Shown piece after piece: positions 1 to 5,135 of a DNA stretch of 5,135 nucleotides. A program made the translations under genes and the position numbers. Below the pieces are notes generated by a model. That model did no database searches. It saw only the letters and a list, made by a program, of their open reading frames with translations, and was not told the DNA's origin. Position 1 is the first letter of the stretch; every line of letters begins with the position of its first letter. This DNA is from PVC group bacterium (GTDB lineage Bacteria > Verrucomicrobiota > Kiritimatiellia > SS1-B-03-39 > UBA6053). The stretch covers positions 1 through 5,135 of the forward strand of contig PXDP01000132.1 of the NCBI GenBank assembly GCA_003565035.1, in the 5' to 3' direction.

Positions 1-1145
1 GCGATGGCATCATCGACGGTAACGGGATGGCGTTCTGGACGGAGCCTATGCGCGAGCTGGTCAAGCAGGGGATCGATCCGGATGTGTATTGCGACGAGCG
101 CGGACTCGGTCCATCCTACCGCAATGCGAACCATCCCTGGTACCGCGAAAAAGCGGCCCGCCCTTCGCCGATGCTGGAGTTCAAACGGGTGCGGCGGCTG
201 CGGCTCCGCGGCATCACCATTGCCAATTCGCCGGGATGGACCGTGCATGCGCATGACTGTGATGACCTCCACATTCACGGCATCACCATCGCCAACAATC
301 TCTACGGCCCCAATACGGACGGACTGGATCTCAACGGCTGCCGCGATGTGCGCATCAGTGATTGCGATCTGACCTGCGGGGATGACGCCATTATCGTCAA
401 AGCCATGGCGGATTCGCGTTCCAGTGAGCGGATCACGGTGAGCAACTGCATTATTTCCAGCAACTGCGCAGCTCTGGGGCTGGGCGCAGAAAACAACCAT
501 ACAATCCGCGACATTTGCTTTACCGGCTGTGTGATCCGTCAGGCCCTGCGCGGCGTCCAGATTGAAATGTGGGACACGGGCACCGTGGAGAACGTTGTCG
601 TCTCAAACCTCACCGGCACCCTGCACACCGAGATCCCCCTGCAGCGGGCGATTTATGTGAATATCGGCTGCAATGCCCGGAAAAACGACGGCACCTGGGG
701 GATTTGCCGGAACCTGCAGTTCAGCAATATTTCACTCTACACCCGCGGCCGCTGCCTCTTCACCGCCCCCGACGGTGCGCGGATGGAAAACGTGACCCTG
801 CGGGATATTCATCTGGTGTTTGATGCGGTGGAAAATGCGGAGGTCACGGTGCCGAAGTATCCCTCCACGCAAATGTGCAATCATTGTCCGGAGGCACGGG
901 TGGCCCCGGCGGCAGTGGTGGCCCAGAACGTGGACCGGCTTCAGCTCCTGAATGTGATGACCACCTGGCCGGGTGAGGGGAGCAACCCCTCCAATGCGGC
1001 CACGGCCAATCAGGAACTCAATCCGCACCTGGACGACGCTCCCATGCACGGTGCCTGGCTGCGCAACTGCCGCGATGCCCGCATTGAGAGTCCCTTTCTT
1101 AAGGGCTTCCGGGGTGGCGAAGACCGATTCGTCAGCTCCTGCTGA
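1..1145 (+). CDS. Glycoside hydrolase family 28-type protein (polygalacturonase fold), 5'-truncated
   Basis: The frame is open from base 3 to the TGA at 1143-1145. It begins in the middle of a gene with DGIIDGNG, a typical early GH28 motif, so the Met codon at 27 is internal and the N-terminus is missing. Counting from that Met as residue 1, the GH28 landmarks appear in order: RGITIANSPGWTVH (61-74), NTDG (96-99) and GDD (118-120). These carry the three catalytic aspartates of the family (D98, D119, D120). Repeated short beta-strand/turn segments fit a right-handed parallel beta-helix. Two other polygalacturonase signatures are altered. The GHG histidine site appears replaced by NCAA (146-149), and the RIK site reads QIE (178-180). 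Known GH28 enzymes hydrolyse galacturonan-type pectin by inversion; the loss of the carboxylate-binding Arg/Lys suggests a different or less acidic glycan (inference). Cellular location cannot be judged because any signal peptide is outside the window. The gene runs convergently into the GH30 gene. The family call is strong; the substrate is unknown. Confidence 0.88.
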   Translation, partial: DGIIDGNGMAFWTEPMRELVKQGIDPDVYCDERGLGPSYRNANHPWYREKAARPSPMLEFKRVRRLRLRGITIANSPGWTVHAHDCDDLHIHGITIANNLYGPNTDGLDLNGCRDVRISDCDLTCGDDAIIVKAMADSRSSERITVSNCIISSNCAALGLGAENNHTIRDICFTGCVIRQALRGVQIEMWDTGTVENVVVSNLTGTLHTEIPLQRAIYVNIGCNARKNDGTWGICRNLQFSNISLYTRGRCLFTAPDGARMENVTLRDIHLVFDAVENAEVTVPKYPSTQMCNHCPEARVAPAAVVAQNVDRLQLLNVMTTWPGEGSNPSNAATANQELNPHLDDAPMHGAWLRNCRDARIESPFLKGFRGGEDRFVSSC

Positions 1146-1154
1146 CCCCAGGGT

Positions 1155-2522
1155 TTATTCAATCACCAGGGTGATAATCGACTGCGCCGGCAAGATCATA
1201 TCGAGGGTCGGCCCCGTGAGCGGTATCTGCCCCTTTTGAGTCAGATTCTCTGTCTCGGAGGTGATCCAGGCCCGGACCCGGCCCAGGTCCGGCGGCAGAC
1301 CCTCCAGCCGGAAAGGCTGGTCCTCCAGGCCCTCATGAATTGCGACCACAACCAGACGTTCATCGCCCGCAAAGCCCGCCAGCCGCAGATCCCCTGTCGT
1401 TTGCGGTTCCAGATGGACACGCTGATATCCGGGCCGGATAAATCGGGAAAACTGACCGATCATCCAGCCGCGCTTCAGGACGTGCAGGGTGCCGTCCTCT
1501 GACACAGTGACCAGCGTTTCATTGTTATTCCTGCCGTGGGCGGGTGGAAGAATCCACCACCAATGCCAGGCGTTGCCGGAGGCTTCCACGATGACCCGGT
1601 GAATATGTTTCGCCCAGATGAGGGCATCCTCAATCGAATCGGTCTCGGTGTTTCCCGAGAAAACATCGCTGATTTCTGTTAGCCAGATTCGTTTGTCCGT
1701 CTGGACGGATGCCGGATACCGGGTGTCGTGTCCCTGACTGAAAAAGTCATAGGCCCAGTCATAATTATGGAAGGCGAGAATTTCGACATCCTCATGCGTG
1801 TAGAATGCTTCCCAGCCGTTTTTCCGGTGCCAGTCCATCAGTTCCGGAGCGACAATCGGCAGGGTTTCGAATCCCGCAGCCGTGAGGGCCGGGCGGAAGT
1901 GATCCCGGATAAAGGCGTATAATTCGGTGGGTTCCCAATCCATGGATTCGTTATTATGAAAACGGTAATCCGGTTCGTTCTGGGGCGAGATCGCGGCAAG
2001 GTGGATCCCCTGGCCAGCGGCCCATTGGACAAATTCAACAAGATTTTGGGCGTAGGTTCCGGACGCGTCCTGTTTCAGACGCCCGCCTTTGTGGTCAAAT
2101 TCTCCGGAGGTGTTTCCTTCTTTCAGACGTCCATTTGCAGACCAGGGGGAGGCCCAGACGGCAGCACCGCGTTCCTGCGCCTTGAGCGCGGAGCGCCACT
2201 CCCATGAATTCGGGCGTACGTTGCCGCTTTCATCGGTCTTTCGGAAGTTGATCCGGATTCTGGCCAGGGAGAGCCCGAGTCCGCGGCTGGGATCAAAAAA
2301 AAGATCGGCTTGGTCTTCCGGGATGTTCTGGGCGGTATAGGCCAAACTGGCTCCGAACCCGTCAATGCGCTGATAACGCGTCTGAGGATCAATAACCGCG
2401 TTCAGGAGACGGGAGGAAGAGGGGGCGGACATGAATTCATCTGCCCCGCCGAAGGGGGAAGCCGCCCAAAGGGTGAGCAGATAAAAAATTGCGCACAGGC
2501 CGGAAGAATTCAGGAAATTCAT
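1155..2522 (-). CDS. Secreted glycoside hydrolase family 30 enzyme (xylanase/glucuronoxylanase type)
   Basis: This is a 455-residue protein taken from the ATG at 2520-2522; the stop is TAA at 1155-1157. The frame stays open further upstream, but the next Met lies inside the tRNA-His gene and is rejected. The N-terminus has a hydrophobic run (about 9-21) consistent with a signal peptide, perhaps cleaved near GGA-DE (about residue 27). GH30 marks follow in order: RIDGFGAS (52-59), LSLARIRIN (84-92), WASPWS (123-128) in the WSPP position, and AISPQNEPDY (177-186) with the predicted acid/base E183. HNYDW follows near 252, then WLTE (280-283) with the predicted nucleophile E283, and WHWWW (319-323). 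The tail, including GQFSRFIRPG (356-365), matches the beta-sandwich side domain. The QNEPDY and NNESMDW pattern resembles the xylanase branch (subfamilies 7/8) more than glucocerebrosidases, so retaining cleavage of beta-1,4-xylan or glucuronoxylan is likely but inferred. No clear Shine-Dalgarno precedes the ATG, and residues 1-8 have no Lys or Arg. A TTG at 2556-2558 would add 12 residues including a Lys and is an alternative start. Confidence 0.9.
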   Translation of the reverse strand: MNFLNSSGLCAIFYLLTLWAASPFGGADEFMSAPSSSRLLNAVIDPQTRYQRIDGFGASLAYTAQNIPEDQADLFFDPSRGLGLSLARIRINFRKTDESGNVRPNSWEWRSALKAQERGAAVWASPWSANGRLKEGNTSGEFDHKGGRLKQDASGTYAQNLVEFVQWAAGQGIHLAAISPQNEPDYRFHNNESMDWEPTELYAFIRDHFRPALTAAGFETLPIVAPELMDWHRKNGWEAFYTHEDVEILAFHNYDWAYDFFSQGHDTRYPASVQTDKRIWLTEISDVFSGNTETDSIEDALIWAKHIHRVIVEASGNAWHWWWILPPAHGRNNNETLVTVSEDGTLHVLKRGWMIGQFSRFIRPGYQRVHLEPQTTGDLRLAGFAGDERLVVVAIHEGLEDQPFRLEGLPPDLGRVRAWITSETENLTQKGQIPLTGPTLDMILPAQSIITLVIE

Positions 2523-2550
2523 GGCGATTTGGAATACAAAGGCTTTTGCA

Positions 2551-2579
2551 TTTATCAAATAAAAACCCTTGCAAATCAA
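2551..2579 (-). promoter_or_regulatory. Candidate promoter of the GH30 gene, nested in the tRNA terminator
   Basis: On the minus strand TTGATT (2579-2574) is followed after 17 bp by GATAAA (2556-2551); each matches the sigma-70 consensus at 4 of 6 positions. Transcription would start near 2544, leaving a leader of about 21 nt before the ATG at 2522. The -35 lies in the loop region of the tRNA-His terminator and the -10 lies just past its U-tract. The match is modest and the call is inference. It is attractive because only about 35 bp separate the terminator from the gene. Confidence 0.35.
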
Positions 2580-2594
2580 CGATTTACAAGGGTT
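2557..2594 (-). terminator. Intrinsic terminator of tRNA-His
   Basis: Read on the minus strand just after the tRNA CCA end, AACCCTTG (2594-2587) pairs perfectly with CAAGGGTT (2571-2564). A further 4-bp AAAT/ATTT pairing sits inside, around a CGTTG loop. The stem is followed by TTTATTT, giving a U-rich tail of about seven bases with the last stem Ts. Position and shape fit rho-independent termination of the tRNA transcript. There is no matching T-tract on the plus strand, so it should act in one direction only. Confidence 0.8.
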
Positions 2595-2599
2595 AAAAA

Positions 2600-2677
2600 T
2601 GGGGTGAGTGACGGGATTTGAACCCGCGGCCTCCAGTGCCACAAACTGGCGCTCTAACCAACTGAGCTACACCCACC
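2600..2677 (-). tRNA. tRNA-His (anticodon GUG), CCA encoded
   Basis: The reverse complement folds into a full cloverleaf. The acceptor GTGGGTG (2676-2670) pairs with CACTCAC (2610-2604), with one G-U pair. The D arm is GCTC/GAGC. The anticodon stem is CCAGT/ACTGG around the loop TTGTGGC, which places GTG at 2642-2640. The T arm has GCGGG/CCCGT around TTCAAAT. The extra 5' G (2677, position -1) faces C73 (2603), the hallmark identity element for histidyl-tRNA synthetase. The CCA end (2602-2600) is encoded in the gene. The gene stands alone: an intrinsic terminator follows directly, and a candidate promoter precedes it by about 20 bp. It supplies His-tRNA for both CAC and CAU codons. Confidence 0.97.
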
Positions 2678-2696
2678 GTGTTGAATTGGACCCGAA

Positions 2697-2725
2697 CGTA
2701 TATGGATTTACCGGGATCTTGGAAA
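2697..2725 (-). promoter_or_regulatory. Candidate sigma-70 promoter of tRNA-His
   Basis: On the minus strand TTTCCA (2725-2720) and TATACG (2702-2697) are separated by 17 bp. Each matches the consensus at 4 of 6 positions. The predicted start near 2690 would give a 5' leader of about 13 nt for RNase P to remove. This is a motif match only, but spacing and position suit a single tRNA gene. Confidence 0.42.
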
Positions 2726-2804
2726 GCAAAAAAACCAAATTTCCGAGTTTCGGTACGGCTGATTTTTCTAATACCGAAGTCCGACCCTAACGATAATCAA
2801 AAAT

Positions 2805-2922
2805 GCCCAACGGATGTCTACGCCGGACAACGGATGCTAAGAAATCCGTAAACCTTTACTAAAAGTCTATCCTCCATTTTCCAAATGGAACATCCGTTGT
2901 CCGGCGAAGCTATCCGTTGGAT
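2805..2922. repeat. Large imperfect inverted repeat, attC-like (118 bp)
   Basis: The left arm (2807-2836) is CCAACGGAT, five bases (gtcta), then CGCCGGACAACGGATG. The right arm (2891-2920) is CATCCGTTGTCCGGCG, five bases (aagct), then ATCCGTTGG. The outer 9 bp and inner 16 bp are perfectly complementary; the middle five positions are mostly unpaired. The 54-nt central part holds its own hairpin, TCCATTT/AAATGGA (2873-2879 and 2883-2889). The octamer CAACGGAT occurs twice in each arm with a 20-bp period, inverted between arms. The extreme ends GCCCAAC (2805-2811) and GTTGGAT (2916-2922) match the integron attC boxes RYYYAAC and GTTRRRY, and the 5-nt unpaired segment resembles the unpaired central spacer. 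Against attC, the inner stem has no extrahelical base, and no integrase or second site is present. A MITE- or REPIN-like element is the main alternative. The palindrome itself is certain; its identity is not. Confidence 0.85.
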
Positions 2923-2950
2923 CCCATACCCGGGGGAGTTGATCGCTCTG

Positions 2951-2977
2951 ACAAAAGACCCGCCGCAGGATGCGGCG
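2951..2977 (-). terminator. Intrinsic terminator downstream of the unknown secreted-protein gene
   Basis: On the minus strand CGCCGCA (2977-2971), loop TCC and TGCGGCG (2967-2961) form a perfect 7-bp GC-rich stem, followed by GGTCTTTTGT. It lies about 37 bp past the TGA at 3014, in the right orientation to end that transcript. The U-tract is short (four Ts) and separated from the stem by a few bases, so efficiency is uncertain. The GC palindrome could also be one copy of a dispersed repeat. Confidence 0.6.
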
Positions 2978-3013
2978 CCTCCGGATGTATTCTGACCTTC
3001 GCCTGAACAGGCC

Positions 3014-4453
3014 TCAGTTTCCGGGCAGCAAAAGCTGGAGGAGGGTGCGGCGGCGGCGCGGAGGCGGGGCAAAGCCATCCGGCAACTCGTGTGCATCGAG
3101 AATCCGGGTGAGGTAGGGTTCGGTGACGGGAAGATCCCGGTAGCCGGCCCCGAGGAGCTGGCGGAGCTTTTGCCGGGCCTGCTCCGGGGTGTCCCCGGTG
3201 TTGGCTTCATGACGGATCCAGAACTGCTCCCACCAGTCGGCGGGTTGAACTTTGGGACCGTCGTAGGCGGTGACGCGTTCCTGATTCCCCTCGGTGACCA
3301 GGCTGCCGACAAAGTCCGCCTCGTCGTATACCCGCCGGATTTGTGCGTGGATCTCCTCGAGGTCGCCGGCGCTGACCACCCCGTTGGAGGTGGCTTTGTA
3401 GAACTGCACGGTGACGCGGACGGGAAAGCGGTCATCGCGTTCGATGGGCAGGCCGTCGATTTCGGTGAAGGGACCTTCAATGTCGCCGTACCCAATGACT
3501 GCGTTTTCGACATCGCTGGCCATCTCTAAATCCTCAATCGGTGCGTGTGCATAGAGGACCTGAGCATCTAACGCGTTTCCTCTATGCACCATGGGTTCGC
3601 GCTGTTTGAGCGGAATTTGAATGACCAGAACCATATTGAGTCCGGTCTCTCCGGCAGCTTCGTTTTGTGCTTCGCCGGGGCGGGGGCCGGGTTCGCGGGC
3701 ATGGAAGTCGCTTTCCCGTTCGCCGGTGAGGCTGGCCCGTTCGCCATTCTCATTGAAAAAGAGCCGCTGTCCCCAGGAAGAGCCGGAGTCAAACGCATCG
3801 CGGGTGTTGTCGATGACGGTGACACTGCTGCCCTGCGGGGTGACCAGCACCGTCAGCACCGCGGGATCTTTGGCGACGGACTGGTAATTAAACAGAACCG
3901 GGTTGAAGCTGACCGAATCCTGCCGGGGAATCGGCAAAAAGCAGGCCTGGGCACTGACCAGCACCTTGCTGTCCCGTTTAGGAGCGTACAGCGATCTGCG
4001 GCCGGGACCGGTCCAGGAGCCAGGGTCGTGCAGATAGAGGGTGGGGTTTTGCAGAAATTCGGTGAGGGTGATGCGTCGGGGCGGGAGGCCCTTTTCGTTG
4101 CCGACGAGGAGGTGGAACGCGTCCGGGGAGATGTCGCCGGTGAGATCCGAAAAATTCGGGAAACGAATCACCGGCATGGCATGGGCCTGTCCCGGCTGTC
4201 CGTTTTCACCGGGCACATAGACCTGAATGGTCATATCGCTGATGTTGGGTCCCACCGCCGAGTTGTGGAAGCGGCCGGTATCCTCCCAGGTGACGTTGAC
4301 AATATCCAGTCCGTGTTCTGCGGCAAGACGGCGGGCCTCGGGGTTCTGATTCATACGCTGGGTGCGGAGAACCACCTCCTGAAAGGGTGTCGCCGCCATC
4401 ACGGCGGCGGATGACAGAGTCAGAAACCAAAAGAATTGTTTAGCGGGATTCAT
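3014..4453 (-). CDS. Exported protein of unknown function (479 aa)
   Basis: The reading frame is complete, from ATG at 4451-4453 to TGA at 3014-3016. The start is well fixed by AGGAGG six bases upstream. Residues 1-21 look like a signal peptide: K5, a hydrophobic core at 7-19, and a VMA-AT cleavage zone, so the mature protein should be periplasmic or secreted. I do not recognise a named domain or a catalytic motif. The mature part is mixed and soluble-looking, with no further membrane segment and a single cysteine (C171). Distinctive stretches are SLYAPKRDSKVLVSAQACFLPIP (154-176), FNPVLFNYQS (183-192), VTPQGSSVTVIDN (204-216), and GQRLFFNENGERASLTGERE (228-247). VRVTVQFYKATSNGVV (345-360) and GPKVQPADWWEQFWIRHE (399-416) follow. 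The Trp-rich segment could contact a ligand or carbohydrate, but this is speculation. The C-terminus has a proline/arginine run (463-469) and then a leucine-rich tail. The gene is monocistronic: it has its own terminator and two dyads lie upstream. I have the impression of a conserved hypothetical family; I cannot name it. Confidence 0.85.
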   Translation of the reverse strand: MNPAKQFFWFLTLSSAAVMAATPFQEVVLRTQRMNQNPEARRLAAEHGLDIVNVTWEDTGRFHNSAVGPNISDMTIQVYVPGENGQPGQAHAMPVIRFPNFSDLTGDISPDAFHLLVGNEKGLPPRRITLTEFLQNPTLYLHDPGSWTGPGRRSLYAPKRDSKVLVSAQACFLPIPRQDSVSFNPVLFNYQSVAKDPAVLTVLVTPQGSSVTVIDNTRDAFDSGSSWGQRLFFNENGERASLTGERESDFHAREPGPRPGEAQNEAAGETGLNMVLVIQIPLKQREPMVHRGNALDAQVLYAHAPIEDLEMASDVENAVIGYGDIEGPFTEIDGLPIERDDRFPVRVTVQFYKATSNGVVSAGDLEEIHAQIRRVYDEADFVGSLVTEGNQERVTAYDGPKVQPADWWEQFWIRHEANTGDTPEQARQKLRQLLGAGYRDLPVTEPYLTRILDAHELPDGFAPPPRRRRTLLQLLLPGN

Positions 4454-4459
4454 GGAAAG

Positions 4460-4465
4460 CCTCCT
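4460..4465 (-). promoter_or_regulatory. Ribosome binding site of the unknown secreted-protein gene
   Basis: AGGAGG on the minus strand with a 6-nt spacer to the ATG at 4453. This is a consensus Shine-Dalgarno sequence and it decides the start codon. It contrasts with the GH30 gene, which has no visible site. Confidence 0.85.
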
Positions 4466-4534
4466 GTTTCGGGTTGCGTTTATCCTGAGGACGCACCGGG
4501 GAGGGTGTTTCTTAGAAAAAGGTCCAAAAAGTGT

Positions 4535-4585
4535 TTTTCCGATGATCGGAAAAGGGTGGTGAGGATTTTCCGATGGTCGGAAAAT
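4535..4585. promoter_or_regulatory. Two tandem palindromes, possible paired operator
   Basis: The first dyad is TTTTCCGAT-g-ATCGGAAAA (4535-4553), perfect over 9 bp. The second is ATTTTCCGA-tgg-TCGGAAAAT (4565-4585), also 9 bp per arm. Both share the half-site TTTTCCGA. Their centres (4544 and 4575) are 31 bp apart, about three helical turns, which suits two dimers on one face of the DNA. They lie about 80-130 bp upstream of the minus-strand secreted-protein gene. Neither is followed by a T-tract on either strand, so they are not intrinsic terminators. An operator role is inferred; a dispersed palindromic repeat is the alternative. Confidence 0.5.
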
Positions 4586-4589
4586 GAAT

Positions 4590-4735
4590 CACGGATGGAC
4601 ACGGATCTGTGGGGCAAGGGAGGGAAGAATGAACCACGGATGGACACGGATGGACACGGATCTGTGAGGCAACGGGGGGAAACCACTGAATGCACTGATG
4701 AGCACTGATGCTGAGAGGCAGGGGGCTGTGAGGCA
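4590..4735. repeat. 10-bp-period short tandem repeats (cacggatgga / cactgatgag)
   Basis: The unit cacggatgga occurs at 4590, 4635 and 4645, each run ending in cacggatctgtg (4600, 4655). A related unit, cactga-tg, follows at 4684, 4693 and 4703. Between them lie repeated segments of the type ctgtgaggcaa with G-rich tails (near 4608, 4662, 4711 and 4727). The two larger blocks are near-copies 55 bp apart. Similar low-complexity arrays are known to me from intergenic DNA of Planctomycetes and Verrucomicrobia-like genomes. On the reverse strand they give spurious reading frames with SVSIR-type peptides. No gene is supported here. Confidence 0.7.
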
Positions 4736-4739
4736 GAGG

Positions 4740-5107
4740 GTTTTTTTACAGAAGGAAAGGAATGGAACGAAGGTCTAGGATAACGTTTTCGACCCCCAGA
4801 ACTCAATTTGCTTGGGATTTAACCCGAAATCTATCGCAAATTCAAATGCGTCAAGAAACAAGATCTCAGCATCATTACAGTGACGAGCCCGCCATCCCGC
4901 TTGCCCTACCCTTTACACACAAATCTTACTGGACAATAGCTTGCTTTCCTTTGCGTCATCGTCTCTACCGCTCAAGTGTAACTTTTCTCAGCGGGAACTG
5001 CGGTTTGATTGACACGGAGGTGAAAAAAACTGTGCAGAACGGGCAGTACAATGCTGCCAGAGGTGGCGGGGAGAACTTGAATGTTGTACAGTGAACATTG
5101 AAAGGAT
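4740..5107. other. Intergenic DNA without a supported gene
   Basis: A T-run at 4741-4747 is followed by about 360 bases of lower GC content. An open frame at 4762-5094 lacks a Shine-Dalgarno sequence and has an unprotein-like composition. Minor elements are an exact TTGACA (5009-5014) with no good -10 at the expected distance, a GGCAG/CTGCC hairpin (5042-5058), and an AATGTT/AACATT dyad (5080-5099). I see no tRNA, no CRISPR and no recognisable RNA gene. Confidence 0.5.
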
Positions 5108-5128
5108 TTTTATCCCAACGGGATAAGA
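5108..5128. repeat. Small hairpin TTATCCC-aac-GGGATAA
   Basis: TTATCCC (5110-5116) and GGGATAA (5120-5126) form a perfect 7-bp stem with a 3-nt loop, extendable by a T-G and a T-A pair. It is at the right edge of the window, so what it belongs to cannot be judged. It could be a repeat-element end, an operator or part of a leader. Confidence 0.4.
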
Positions 5129-5135
5129 TTCGTCA

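Noticed and set aside
1092..1105. CCCTT-tctt-AAGGG hairpin as a terminator for the GH28 gene
   Set aside because: It is only 5 bp, lies inside the coding region before the stop, and has no T-tract on either strand.
2523..2642. N-terminal extension of the GH30 frame to a Met at 2642
   Set aside because: The extension runs through the tRNA-His gene and its terminator; peptides such as LEAAGSNPVTH are the usual spurious translation of a tRNA.
2749..2778. TTCGGTA/TACCGAA inverted repeat upstream of tRNA-His
   Set aside because: The stem is 7 bp with a 16-nt loop and no adjacent T-tract; it may be chance.
2608..2790. Plus-strand frame of 60 codons over the tRNA
   Set aside because: It begins with MTGFEPAAS, the typical artefact from the antisense strand of a tRNA gene, and has no other support.
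2818..3513. Minus-strand 231-codon open frame
   Set aside because: It overlaps the secreted-protein gene in another frame, runs through the terminator and palindrome, and is Ser/Pro/Thr-rich low-complexity sequence.
3584..4414. Plus-strand 276-codon open frame
   Set aside because: It is antisense to the well-supported 479-aa gene, has no ribosome binding site, and is explained by GC-rich codon bias.
4590..4735. CRISPR array
   Set aside because: The repeats are 10-bp units with no regular unique spacers of 25-40 bp.
4480..4806. Minus-strand 108-codon frame
   Set aside because: It translates the dyads and 10-bp repeats (SVSIR-type peptides), a known spurious pattern.
4762..5094. Plus-strand 110-codon frame
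   Set aside because: No Shine-Dalgarno sequence, no recognisable motif and a random-like composition. The short GTG frame at its end, after GGAGGTG, is also too weak to call.

Overview
The window looks like chromosomal DNA from a polysaccharide-degrading bacterium of fairly high GC content. The carbohydrate-active enzymes, the exported protein of unknown function and the 10-bp-period 'cacggatgga' repeats would fit the Planctomycetes-Verrucomicrobia-Kiritimatiellae-Lentisphaerae group. That placement is inference: there is no rRNA or phylogenetic marker here apart from one tRNA.

Layout: (1) 1-1145, plus strand: the 3' part of a glycoside hydrolase family 28 type (polygalacturonase-fold) gene whose start lies outside the window. 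(2) 1155-2522, minus strand: a complete, probably secreted GH30 xylanase-type glycoside hydrolase, convergent with the first gene and only 9 bp from it, stop to stop. (3) 2557-2725, minus strand: a tRNA-His(GUG) gene with encoded CCA, a candidate promoter and an intrinsic terminator. A candidate promoter for the GH30 gene is nested in that terminator. (4) 2805-2922: a large imperfect palindrome with 30-nt arms. Its ends match the integron attC consensus (RYYYAAC ... GTTRRRY), though it lacks the usual extrahelical bases. (5) 2951-4465, minus strand: a complete gene for an exported protein of unknown function with a strong ribosome binding site and a hairpin terminator. (6) 4466-5135: no convincing gene. 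It holds two near-identical dyads 31 bp apart upstream of the unknown gene, an array of 10-bp-period repeats, and a small hairpin at the window edge.

How the genes may work together: the GH28-type and GH30 enzymes suggest a locus for plant cell-wall polysaccharides (pectin-like and xylan-like substrates), but they lie on opposite strands and cannot share an operon. The tRNA and the unknown secreted protein appear to be independent units. No complete new multi-gene system is visible. The least explained items are the attC-like palindrome, the paired dyads and the conserved-looking secreted protein.
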